This document shows, in pieces, positions 35,106 through 42,854 of a stretch of 64,000 bases of DNA. Positions within the stretch are counted from its first letter, which is position 1; each line of letters starts with the position of its first letter. A program made the translations under genes and the position numbers. This stretch comes from CAVQZA01 sp963724805 (GTDB lineage: Bacteria; Actinomycetota; Thermoleophilia; Gaiellales; Gaiellaceae). The notes below the pieces were generated by a model. That model made no database searches and was not told where the DNA came from. It was given only the letters and a program-made list of their open reading frames with translations. The stretch spans positions 384,900 through 448,899 of the forward strand of contig CAVRWA010000012.1 in assembly GCA_963724805.1 (NCBI GenBank), in the 5' to 3' direction.

Positions 35106-35142
35106 CCAAGGCGAAGGGTACAAGTGCGCTAGCGTGCCGCAC

Positions 35143-35598
35143 ATGACCACAGCCACGCTGCATACCAACCACGGCTCGATCACGCTCGAGCTCTATCCCG
35201 ACGACGCGCCGAAGACCGTCGAGAACTTCGTCACCCTCGCGACCGACGGGTTCTACGACGGTGTGATCTTCCACCGGGTGATCCCCGACTTCATGATCCA
35301 GGGCGGCGACCCGACCGGCACCGGCCGCGGCGGCCCGGGTTACCAGTTCGAGGACGAGTTCAACGACCACAAGGTCGTGCGCGGTGCGCTCGCGATGGCG
35401 AACGGAGGCCCGAACACGAACGGTAGCCAGTTCTTCATAGTCACTGCGGACGCCGCCTCCTGGCTCGACGGCAAGCACACCGTGTTCGGCAAGGTCACCG
35501 ACGGGATGGACGTCGTCGATGCGATCTCGCAGGTGCCTCGCGACGGGATGGACCGCCCCGAAGAAGAGGTGACGATCGAGCGGGTCGAGCTGGGCTGA
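35143..35598 (+). CDS. Cyclophilin-type peptidyl-prolyl cis-trans isomerase
   Basis: The 151-residue cytoplasmic cyclophilin starts MTTATLHTNHGSITLELYPD and has the active-site blocks FHRVIPDFMIQGGDPTGTGR, ALAMANGGPNTNGSQFFI and WLDGKHTVFGKV. No signal peptide. The ATG at 35143 was chosen since TAGCGT ends 7 nt before it (leaderless pattern). The stop overlaps the following histidine phosphatase start as CTGA. Confidence 0.95.
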   Translation: MTTATLHTNHGSITLELYPDDAPKTVENFVTLATDGFYDGVIFHRVIPDFMIQGGDPTGTGRGGPGYQFEDEFNDHKVVRGALAMANGGPNTNGSQFFIVTADAASWLDGKHTVFGKVTDGMDVVDAISQVPRDGMDRPEEEVTIERVELG

Positions 35599-36176
35599 GG
35601 CGGCTCGTCCTCACGCGGCACGGCCAGTCGGCCCTGAACGTCGAGGGTCGCGTCAACGGCGATCCCGCCGTCCCCGTGCCGCTCACACCGGCGGGCGAGG
35701 AGGCGGCCCGCCGGCTCGGCCAACAGCTGGCCGGGACCGCGTTCGACGTCTGCGTGCACACCCGGTTCGAGCGCACGCGGCGGACGGCCGAGCTCGCGCT
35801 CAAGGGCCGGGACGTCCCCTTCCTCGACGAGCCCGGCCTGGACGACGTCAAGATCGGCGAGCTCGAGGGCCGGACGCTCGAGGACTATCAAAGGTGGAAG
35901 GCGTCGCACGACCGGGGCGAGCGTTTTCCCGGCGGCGAGAGCCTCGACGAGACGGCCCGCCGGTACGCCTCCGCGCTCCGCCGCGTGCTCGCGCTCCCGG
36001 CCGAGTCGGTGCTCGTGGTGTGTCACGAGCTCCCGATCCGCTACGCGCTCAACACCGTGGTCGGCTCCGACGATCTCGACCATCCGTTCCACGAAATCCC
36101 GAACGCGACGCCGTACCTCTTCGACGGTCCGGTGCTGGCGGCCGCGGCCGACCGGATCGAACTGCTCGCGGACTGA
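35595..36176 (+). CDS. Histidine phosphatase (phosphoglycerate mutase-like) with apparent CTG start
   Basis: The 193-residue protein has the catalytic RHG motif in LRRLVLTRHGQSALNVEGRV, RFERTRRTAELAL, the acid region GESLDETARRY and the second histidine in VVCHELPIRY. This is the broad-specificity GpmB/CobC-like class. The catalytic motif lies at residues 8-11, and the only possible start upstream of it is CTG, overlapping the cyclophilin stop (CTGA). A later GTG would remove the active site. The substrate is unknown. Confidence 0.88.
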   Translation: MRRLVLTRHGQSALNVEGRVNGDPAVPVPLTPAGEEAARRLGQQLAGTAFDVCVHTRFERTRRTAELALKGRDVPFLDEPGLDDVKIGELEGRTLEDYQRWKASHDRGERFPGGESLDETARRYASALRRVLALPAESVLVVCHELPIRYALNTVVGSDDLDHPFHEIPNATPYLFDGPVLAAAADRIELLAD

Positions 36177-36192
36177 GTACCCTTCACACGAC

Positions 36193-36263
36193 GCGGGCGT
36201 AGCTCAATGGTAGAGCCCTAGCCTTCCAAGCTAGTCACGCGGGTTCGATTCCCGCCGCCCGCT
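36193..36263 (+). tRNA. tRNA-Gly (UCC)
   Basis: The acceptor GCGGGCG pairs with CGCCCGC. The anticodon arm CTAGC-CTTCCAA-GCTAG gives UCC. The T-loop GGTTCGATTCC is canonical. Discriminator U; no CCA encoded. A double-stem repeat begins 3 nt after the discriminator. Confidence 0.95.
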
Positions 36264-36266
36264 CTT

Positions 36267-36318
36267 CGCCGGAAAGTCCGGCTCCGGCTGGCGCCGGAGC
36301 CATGACGACTTTCCGGCG
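36267..36318 (+). repeat. tRNA-linked double-stem repeat, copy B
   Basis: The outer stem is the same 12 bp as in copy A (CGCCGGAAAGTC with GACTTTCCGGCG). The inner stem is GGCTCCGGC with GCCGGAGCC: the two differences from copy A occur at paired positions and keep the pairing. The loop is one base longer. The element follows tRNA-Gly at the same distance and in the same orientation as copy A follows tRNA-Arg(UCG). Confidence 0.85.
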
Positions 36319-36427
36319 GGCCGGCGCCTCTATGGGTGGTCTCCGTCAGCGTCGGTGAGCCGCGCCCGCCATGTCGGTCGCGGCGCCCGTGGCGCCACCC
36401 GTGCTCGAGCAGGTCGGGGACCTCCTC

Positions 36428-36490
36428 GATGCGGTCGTCGCGCGCGAGGTAGGCCTCGAGCTGCAACCAGTTCAGGTCGGCGAGCCGCAC
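36428..36490 (-). pseudogene. Possible 5' remnant of a creatininase-family gene
   Basis: From a GTG at 36490 the minus strand reads MRLADLNWLQLEAYLARDDR, which resembles the N-terminus of creatininase/MftE-type amidohydrolases. After about 21 codons the resemblance ends, and the frame runs into the tRNA-linked repeat and tRNA-Gly. No metal-binding motif is present. A GGTACT box lies 8 nt upstream of the GTG. It is probably a truncated gene. Confidence 0.35.
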
Positions 36491-36513
36491 CGCCGGAGAG
36501 TACCGTCAGAGAT

Positions 36514-37662
36514 ATGAGCGACGGCGACAGGCGCGATGTCGCACTCGTCCTCTCCGGCGGGGGCATCAACGCAACGGTGATGGAGCTCGGCTTCCTGCGC
36601 CGTGTACGCGAGAGCGAGGTCTGGCCGCGGGTCGGCTGGATCTTCGGCACCTCGGCCGGCGCGCTCACCGGGATCATGGCGGCGCTCGACCGACTCGACG
36701 ACCTCGAGGCGTTCCTCCTCCAGCTCCGCCCGGAGGACACCTTCCGCCCGCACCGGCTCTGGCGGCTGCCACTGCTCGGGCTCCATGACTACGCGCTCCC
36801 CCGCACGATCGCCGAGCGGATGGAGGACCCCGTCGACCTCGTGCGCGGGCTCGAGGGAGGCCCGATCGAGCTCGTCGTGCTCGCCACCGACCTCAGCGTC
36901 GAGGTGGAGGACACCGCGAACGAGAGCTACGAGCTCGCGTACTCCTCCCGCACCACGCCGCCGGAGGAGATGGCCCAGGCGCTGCTCGCCTCCTCGGCGA
37001 TCAGCGCATTCGTGCTGCCGCTGCGCGTCGGCGACCGCATCGCCTCCGACGGCGGCTGGGTGCGCAACTTCCCGCTCGGCTACGCGTACGAGCGCCCGGA
37101 GGTCGAGCTGATCGTCTCGTTCCGTTACCTGCCCCGCTACCCGCAGTTCACGGCGCTCCCGCTGCAGGCGATGCGGCGGCGGCTCGAGCGCCTCGGCCGC
37201 GTGCCGCCCGTGCGCGCCTTCATCGCCGAGCTGAAGGAGGCCGAGGAGCGTGCCGACCGCGGCGAGCCGGCCCACCTCGCCGACATGCTCGCGCGGCTCG
37301 GCCGGGTGTCGATCCTGCGCAACACCGTGCTCGAGGAGCGCACCGCCCGCGAGAAGGACGAGTCGATCGCCGAGCTCGAGTCGCTGCGCGCCGACATCCA
37401 CCGGCTGCTGGAGACCGCCGTCCACGACCCGGTCGAGCGGGCAGCCGCCGTGCGCGAGGTCGAGGAGCGGTTCGCGGCGGCCCGGTTCCCCTTCCGGCAC
37501 GACCGCCACGTGCCGCGGATCGCGGTGCTCGGCTCGCTCGCCGACGTCAGCCTCGATCCGGGTTTGCGCTCCCAGAAGCCGTGGACGGAAAGCGCAATCC
37601 GCAGCCTGATCGCGCGCGGCTACGAACTCGCCGACACCGAGCTGCGCGCAGCGGGCATCTAG
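36514..37662 (+). CDS. Patatin-like phospholipase
   Basis: The 382-residue enzyme has the oxyanion loop SGGGINATVMELG, the nucleophile motif GTSAG and the catalytic Asp in SDGGW, so the Ser-Asp dyad is intact. The C-terminal 150 residues are charged and helical, with REVEERFAAARFPFRHDR. It has no signal peptide, so it probably acts on the inner face of the membrane. The start fits a TACCGT box that ends 7 nt before the ATG. It is divergent from a creatininase-like remnant. Confidence 0.9.
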   Translation: MSDGDRRDVALVLSGGGINATVMELGFLRRVRESEVWPRVGWIFGTSAGALTGIMAALDRLDDLEAFLLQLRPEDTFRPHRLWRLPLLGLHDYALPRTIAERMEDPVDLVRGLEGGPIELVVLATDLSVEVEDTANESYELAYSSRTTPPEEMAQALLASSAISAFVLPLRVGDRIASDGGWVRNFPLGYAYERPEVELIVSFRYLPRYPQFTALPLQAMRRRLERLGRVPPVRAFIAELKEAEERADRGEPAHLADMLARLGRVSILRNTVLEERTAREKDESIAELESLRADIHRLLETAVHDPVERAAAVREVEERFAAARFPFRHDRHVPRIAVLGSLADVSLDPGLRSQKPWTESAIRSLIARGYELADTELRAAGI

Positions 37663-37789
37663 CTTCGCAACCGGTTTTACGGCCTCCTTACACCGACGGG
37701 ACGACGGCGTTACGCCGCGTGCCGAGGATGCGCTCGAACGCAGGCCAGGCCACCCCTCCTCTGGCACACACCTTCTAAGGAGGCCGAGC

Positions 37790-39604
37790 ATGCGAAACCG
37801 AATCGCACTAGTAGCCGGGCTCCTGCTCGCGCTCGGCGCCTTCGCTCCGAACGCGTTCGCAGGTACCGCGCGCGCCCAGACCAACATCGACGTCTTCGTC
37901 GACTGTGTGACCCAGGGGTCGGGCTCATACGACGCGACGTTCGGTTACACGAACCAGAACTCCACGCCGCAGACAGTCGCGGTCGGGAGCGACAACTACT
38001 TCACGCCGCCGCCGATCGACCGCGGCCAGACGACCGTCTTCCAGGCGGGCACCGTCCACAACGCCTTCACGGTCAAGGCGATTCCGACCGCGGCGAAGCT
38101 CACCTGGACCGTATCGTTGAACGGCCACACCGAGTCGGTGAGCGTGAGCTCCTCGTCCTCGCACGCGTGCACCACGACGGCGCCGGCGATCCACGTCTCG
38201 GTCGACTGCGTGACCAAGAACGCCGACAACACCTACGACGCGACCTTCGCGTACGCGAACGACGGTGCGGCCGCACAGACCGTCCCGGTCGGAACCGACA
38301 ACTTCTTCTCGCCGCCCCCGATCGACCGCGGCCAGACGACCGTGTTCCAGCCCGGGTCGCACCACACCGCGTTCACGGTGAAGGGGATTCCGAACGCGAC
38401 GAAGCTCCAGTGGACCGTCCGCTCACGGAGCACGACGGCAAGCTCCTCCGGCAAGTCGTGCACACCAACGTCGACCGCGAAGGTGATCCACGTCTCCGTC
38501 GACTGCGTGACGAGGGGCGCAACGACCTACGACGCGACCTTCGCATACGCAAACGACAACGCGGTTGCCGAGACGGTGGCCGTCGGAACCGACAACTACT
38601 TCGCCCCGCCGCCGATCGACCGCGGACAGACCACGGTGTTCCAGCCCGGGTCGCATCACGGCGCCTTCACGGTGAAGGGGATCCCGAACGCGACCAAGCT
38701 CACCTGGACCGTCGCCTTCGGCGGGTCGACGCGGTCCACGACGGCGAGCTCGTCGAATCGCTCTTGCACGCCCGCGGCGACCGGCGTGATCCACGTCTAC
38801 GTCGACTGCGTGACGAGAAATGCGACGACGTACGACGCGACCTTCGCGTACGCCAACGACAACGCGGCAGCCCAGACCGTCCCGGTGGGGAGCGACAACT
38901 TCTTCTCCCCACCGCCGATCGACCGGGGCCAGACCACGACCTTCCAGCCCGGGCTGCACCACACCGCGTTCACGGTGACGGGCATACCACTCACGACGAA
39001 GCTCGCCTGGACGGTCGCCTTCGGAGGCTCGACCCGTACTGCCGTCGCGAGCTCCTCCGGGAATCGCTCCTGCGCGCCGACGACGAAGAAGATCGAGGTC
39101 TTCGTCCAGTGCGTGACCCGGAACTCGGGGAGCTACGACGCGACGTTCGGCTACGAGAACGAGAACGCCACGGCGCTGACCGTGCCGATCGGAAGCGACA
39201 ACTACTTCTCGCCGCCGCCGATCGACCGAGCCCAGACGAGCACGTTCCAGCCCGGCAAGGTTAGGAACGCCTTCACCTTCAAGGGCATCCCGAGCGGGAC
39301 AAAGCTCACCTGGACGCTGAACTCGGGCGGTCGCTCGGACACCGCGACGGCGAGCGAGTCCAGCCCGCGCTGCGTCTCGAACACGCCGCCGGCCAAGGTC
39401 ACCATCTGCCACCGAGCGGGCTGGAAGAAGCGGCAGTGGGTGCAGATCACCGTGAGCCAGAGGGCCGCCGCGTGGTTCCTGCGCCACGGCGACGTGCTGC
39501 CGAGCTCGACCGGTAGCTGCCCCGCGCCGAAGAAGAAGCACCACAAGCACGGCAACGGGAATCAGAACGGCAACAACGTCCGGCACGACAAGCGGCACAG
39601 GTAG
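37790..39604 (+). CDS. Secreted protein with five tandem ~100-residue repeats
   Basis: The 604-residue protein has a signal peptide (1-29), then five repeats at about 33-133, 134-232, 233-333, 334-434 and 435-535. Each contains a CVT start, the block YDATF.Y.N.N, PPPIDRGQTTVFQPG and a closing Cys, so each repeat likely forms one disulfide-bonded beta domain. A C-terminal module follows (VTICHRAGWKKRQWVQITVS, then AAAWFLRHGDVLPSS) that resembles a widespread Cys/His-containing surface module. The end is rich in Lys, His, Asn and Gly. AAGGAGG precedes the ATG. The function is unknown; a cell-surface or matrix role is plausible. Confidence 0.85.
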   Translation: MRNRIALVAGLLLALGAFAPNAFAGTARAQTNIDVFVDCVTQGSGSYDATFGYTNQNSTPQTVAVGSDNYFTPPPIDRGQTTVFQAGTVHNAFTVKAIPTAAKLTWTVSLNGHTESVSVSSSSSHACTTTAPAIHVSVDCVTKNADNTYDATFAYANDGAAAQTVPVGTDNFFSPPPIDRGQTTVFQPGSHHTAFTVKGIPNATKLQWTVRSRSTTASSSGKSCTPTSTAKVIHVSVDCVTRGATTYDATFAYANDNAVAETVAVGTDNYFAPPPIDRGQTTVFQPGSHHGAFTVKGIPNATKLTWTVAFGGSTRSTTASSSNRSCTPAATGVIHVYVDCVTRNATTYDATFAYANDNAAAQTVPVGSDNFFSPPPIDRGQTTTFQPGLHHTAFTVTGIPLTTKLAWTVAFGGSTRTAVASSSGNRSCAPTTKKIEVFVQCVTRNSGSYDATFGYENENATALTVPIGSDNYFSPPPIDRAQTSTFQPGKVRNAFTFKGIPSGTKLTWTLNSGGRSDTATASESSPRCVSNTPPAKVTICHRAGWKKRQWVQITVSQRAAAWFLRHGDVLPSSTGSCPAPKKKHHKHGNGNQNGNNVRHDKRHR

Positions 39605-39618
39605 TCGCCGCTAGCAGC

Positions 39619-39654
39619 AGAGGGGACGGGGTGTGCCAGCGCCCCGTCCTCTCT
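39619..39654. terminator. Hairpin terminator between convergent genes
   Basis: AGAGGGGACGGGG pairs with CCCCGTCCTCTCT, with one bulged G, around a GTGCCAGCG loop. It sits between the secreted repeat protein and the ABC permease gene, whose stop it touches. No clear U tract. Confidence 0.6.
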
Positions 39655-40390
39655 ATGCGCGCTTCGTGTCGCGTCGGTAGGCACGGCGGGCGAGGACGAT
39701 CATCGCCGCCGACCATGCTCCCATCACGATCCAGCCCTCGGCGCCCCAGGGCTGCCCGCCGACCGCGATCCGGCTCGCCTGGACGAGCCAGTACGACGGA
39801 ACGAGTTGGGCGATGTCGTGCATCGCGCCGGAGCTCGAGATCGGGAACCACGCGCCGCCGAGGATCGAGAGCAGCGCCGTCAGGCCGCCGATCACCGGGC
39901 CAATCGAGTCGATGGTCAGGAGGTGCCCGAGCAGGATCCCGGCCGCGGCGAACGGGATCAGGCCGACGCAGATCAGCAGGGTCATCTGGGCCCAGTCGCG
40001 CGGCGCCATCGACACGCCGAGGGTCGCCCCGGCGGCGTAGAGGAGCAGGAGGCTGGCAAGCGCCATCGCATAGCCCGTGATGACCTTGGCCCGGAAGTAG
40101 TTGCGCGTCGTCAGAGGGGTGATCCGAAGCTGCCGGTTCCAGCCGACCTGGCGCTCGCCGGCGATCCGCGCGCCGCTCGAGAGCATCGCGCTCATCGTCC
40201 CGAACGCGGCGAGGCCGCACATGAGGTAGAGCGGCGCAGAGACACCCGAGCCGCCGAGGTCGGAGACGTTCCTGTTCGGCGCGGCGATCAGGTAGTAGAG
40301 GGCGAGCGGGAATCCGAACGAGAAGACCATGAAGCGCCGATTTCGGAACGTCCGCAGCAGCTCGTAGCGCAGGTAGGTCGCGGCGCTCAC
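39653..40390 (-). CDS. ABC-2 type transporter permease
   Basis: The 245-residue membrane protein has six predicted helices and the ABC-2 pattern with GERQVGWNRQLRITPLTTRN and GLTALLSILGGAWFPISSSG. The GTG start at 40390 overlaps the ATPase stop (GTGA). The pair resembles DrrAB/YadGH-type exporters for drugs or lipids; the substrate is unknown. Confidence 0.88.
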   Translation of the reverse strand: MSAATYLRYELLRTFRNRRFMVFSFGFPLALYYLIAAPNRNVSDLGGSGVSAPLYLMCGLAAFGTMSAMLSSGARIAGERQVGWNRQLRITPLTTRNYFRAKVITGYAMALASLLLLYAAGATLGVSMAPRDWAQMTLLICVGLIPFAAAGILLGHLLTIDSIGPVIGGLTALLSILGGAWFPISSSGAMHDIAQLVPSYWLVQASRIAVGGQPWGAEGWIVMGAWSAAMIVLARRAYRRDTKRA

Positions 40391-41304
40391 CGCTCGACCT
40401 CGTCTCCGGTGAGCTGGAGGAACGCCTCCTCGAGGCCGGCGGAGGTGATCTCTATGTCGCGCGCATCGGGGAACCGCGCGAGCATGGCCCGGATCGCCTG
40501 GTCGGAGTCGGAGCACGCGAGCACCACCGCCTCGCCGCGCGAGTCGACCGCGGTCACGCCGGGCAACCGTGCGAGCTCGTCGAGGTCGACCCCCGGCAGC
40601 GTGGCGCGGATCGTCTTCGAGCCGACCATCGCCTTGATCTCGTTCGGCGGCCCGTCGGCGACGATTCGCCCGTTGGCCATCAGCACGATCCGGTCCGCGT
40701 AGGCGTCGGCCTCCTCGAGATAGTGCGTCGCGAACACGACGGTCTTCCCGCCGGCGGCGAACTCGCGCATCGCGCGCCAGAACGCGTGGCGGCCCTCGAC
40801 GTCCATCGCGACGGTGGGCTCGTCGAGCACGAGCAGCTCGGGGTTGCTCACGAGCGCTATCGCGAAGCGGGCGCGCTGCGTCTCGCCTCCCGAGAGCTTC
40901 TGGGTCCGCCGCTCTGCGAACGCGTCGATCCCGGTCAGGTCGATCACCTCGTCGACGGCGAGCGGGCTCGGGTACAGCGACGCCATCACCGTGAGGAGCT
41001 CGCGCACCGAGAGGTCGCGGATCAGAGAGCCGGTCTGCAGCATCGCTCCAATCGCTCCTGCGTCGACCGCCGCCGTCGGCTGCATCCCGAACAGCGAGAC
41101 CGTGCCCTCGTCGGGCGCGGTCAGGCCGAGCAGCATGTCGATCGTCGTGGACTTGCCGGCTCCGTTCGGGCCGAGCAGCGCGACGGTCTCGCCGCGACCG
41201 ATCGACACGTCGATGGCGCGAACCGCATGCACGGTGCCCTGCGGCGAGCGAAACGACTTGGTCAGTGCGTCCAGCTCGATCCGGCCGTTCCCGGGTTGGC
41301 TCAT
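40387..41304 (-). CDS. ABC transporter ATP-binding protein (DrrA-like)
   Basis: The 305-residue ATPase has Walker A GPNGAGKST, signature LSGGETQRARFAIAL, Walker B LLVLDEPTVAMD and H-loop ATHY, then a C-terminal extension of about 85 residues as in DrrA-type ATPases. The ATG at 41304 was preferred to a GTG one codon upstream; TAGCTT ends 6 nt before it (leaderless pattern). It drives the permease encoded next. Confidence 0.92.
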   Translation of the reverse strand: MSQPGNGRIELDALTKSFRSPQGTVHAVRAIDVSIGRGETVALLGPNGAGKSTTIDMLLGLTAPDEGTVSLFGMQPTAAVDAGAIGAMLQTGSLIRDLSVRELLTVMASLYPSPLAVDEVIDLTGIDAFAERRTQKLSGGETQRARFAIALVSNPELLVLDEPTVAMDVEGRHAFWRAMREFAAGGKTVVFATHYLEEADAYADRIVLMANGRIVADGPPNEIKAMVGSKTIRATLPGVDLDELARLPGVTAVDSRGEAVVLACSDSDQAIRAMLARFPDARDIEITSAGLEEAFLQLTGDEVER

Positions 41305-41353
41305 CACCCCAAGCTAGCGGTCGACGCGCCGGTGCGAACGGCTCCTTTCGTAG

Positions 41354-41427
41354 TCGGGACGGCGAGATTCGAACTCGCGGCCCCCTGCTCCCAAAGCAGG
41401 TGCGCTACCAGGCTGCGCCACGTCCCG
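41354..41427 (-). tRNA. tRNA-Pro (UGG)
   Basis: The minus-strand acceptor CGGGACG pairs with CGTCCCG. The anticodon arm CCTGC-TTTGGGA-GCAGG gives UGG. The T-loop AGTTCGAATCT is canonical. Discriminator A. A TACACT box lies about 7 nt upstream of the 5' end. Confidence 0.95.
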
Positions 41428-41477
41428 TGCCCCAAGTGTAGAGGGGGCGCAGGTGGGCGCTCTGTAGATTCTCTGTG

Positions 41478-42854
41478 ATGACCATTCGCAGGCTGCTCGA
41501 CGAGACCGCCGGGTACGCGGCCGACTTCCTCGAGGGGATCCCGGAACGGCCGGTGACCTGGTCGGCGGACGTCGACGAGTTGCGCGCTGGCCTCGGTGGG
41601 CCGCTCCCCGATTCGCCCACCGATCCTCGCGAGGTGATCGCCCACCTCGCCTCTGCCGCCGACCCCGGCCTCGTCGCGATCCCGAGCGGACGCTACTTCG
41701 GCTTCGTGATCGGCGGTGCCGTGCCCGCCGCGGTCGCCGCGGACTGGCTCTCCTCCGCCTGGGACCAGAACGCGGGCCTCTACGTGGGTGGACCGTCGGC
41801 TGCAGTGGTCGAGGAGATCGCCGGTGCCTGGACGGCCGAGCTTCTCGGACTTCCGGACAACGTCTCGTTCGGCTTCGTCACCGGCTGCCAGATGGCGCAC
41901 GTGACCGCCCTCGCCGCGGCGCGCCACGCCGTCCTCGACCGGGTCGGCTGGGACGTGAACGAGAGCGGCCTGATCGGCGCCCCGCCGATCCACGTCGTCG
42001 CCGGCGAGGAGCGCCACACCACGGTCGACCGCGCGCTGCGCTTCCTGGGCCTCGGCACCGCCTGCATCGTCCCGGTTCCCGCGGACGGGCAGGGCCGGAT
42101 CCTGCCGGACGCGTTGCGCGAGACGCTAGCCGGGCTCGACGGGCCGACGATCGTCTGCGCGCAGGCGGGCAACGTCAACACGGGCTCCTTCGACCCACTC
42201 GAGGAGGTCGCGGACGCGGCCGAGGCGGCCGGTGCCTGGTTCCACCTCGACGGCGCGTTCGGGCTCTGGGCGGCGGCGAGCCCGAAGCTCGCGCACCTCG
42301 TCGCGGGGGCCGAGCGGGCCGACTCGTGGGCGACCGACGCGCACAAGTGGCTCAACGTCCCCTACGACTGCGGGATCGCGTTCTGCGCGCACCCCGACGC
42401 GCACCGGGCCGCGATGAGCGTGCGCGCGAGCTACCTGATCCACGCCGAGCCGGGCGGGCCGCGCGACCAGATGGACTGGAACCCAGAGTTCTCGCGGCGC
42501 GCGCGCGGCTTCCCGGTGTACGCGGCGATCCGCTCGCTCGGCCGCGAGGGTATCGCCGAACTCGTGGAGCGCTGCTGCAGGCACGCGCGGCGTTTCGGCG
42601 AGGAGCTCGGCGCCGCGCCGGGCGTCGAGGTGCTGAACGACGTCGTGCTGAACCAGGTGCTCGTCCGCTTCGGCGACGACGCACGCACAGCAGCCGTGAT
42701 CGAGGCGGTGCAGGACGAGGGCACCTGCTGGCTCGGCGGCACGAACTGGCACGGCCTGGGCGCGATGCGGATCTCGGTCTCGAACTGGGCCACGAGCGAC
42801 GAGGACGTCGAGCGCTCGATCGCCGCGATCCTCGACGCTGCAGCGGCCAACTGA
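41478..42854 (+). CDS. Pyridoxal-dependent decarboxylase (group II, aromatic amino acid type)
   Basis: The 458-residue enzyme belongs to the AADC/glutamate decarboxylase family. The PLP lysine is Lys290 in TDAHKWLNVPYDCG; the cofactor-binding region also includes FHLDGAFGLWAAA and AGNVNTGSFDPLEEV. A C-terminal small domain is complete. The amino-acid substrate is not evident. The ATG follows a TAGATT box by 7 nt, so the mRNA is probably leaderless. The downstream EamA transporter overlaps by 4 nt and could export the amine product. Confidence 0.9.
   Translation: MTIRRLLDETAGYAADFLEGIPERPVTWSADVDELRAGLGGPLPDSPTDPREVIAHLASAADPGLVAIPSGRYFGFVIGGAVPAAVAADWLSSAWDQNAGLYVGGPSAAVVEEIAGAWTAELLGLPDNVSFGFVTGCQMAHVTALAAARHAVLDRVGWDVNESGLIGAPPIHVVAGEERHTTVDRALRFLGLGTACIVPVPADGQGRILPDALRETLAGLDGPTIVCAQAGNVNTGSFDPLEEVADAAEAAGAWFHLDGAFGLWAAASPKLAHLVAGAERADSWATDAHKWLNVPYDCGIAFCAHPDAHRAAMSVRASYLIHAEPGGPRDQMDWNPEFSRRARGFPVYAAIRSLGREGIAELVERCCRHARRFGEELGAAPGVEVLNDVVLNQVLVRFGDDARTAAVIEAVQDEGTCWLGGTNWHGLGAMRISVSNWATSDEDVERSIAAILDAAAAN

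Noticed and set aside
34926..35126. tRNA-Arg duplication as an integrase attachment site of a genomic island
   Set aside because: No integrase or phage gene is present, the copies are only 106 bp apart, and the duplicated part is the 5' half rather than the 3' half usually used by integrases.
37790..39604. About 300-bp direct repeats suggesting a CRISPR or satellite array
   Set aside because: The repeats are in frame, coding and diverged as protein domains; no short constant repeat with unique spacers exists here or elsewhere in the window.
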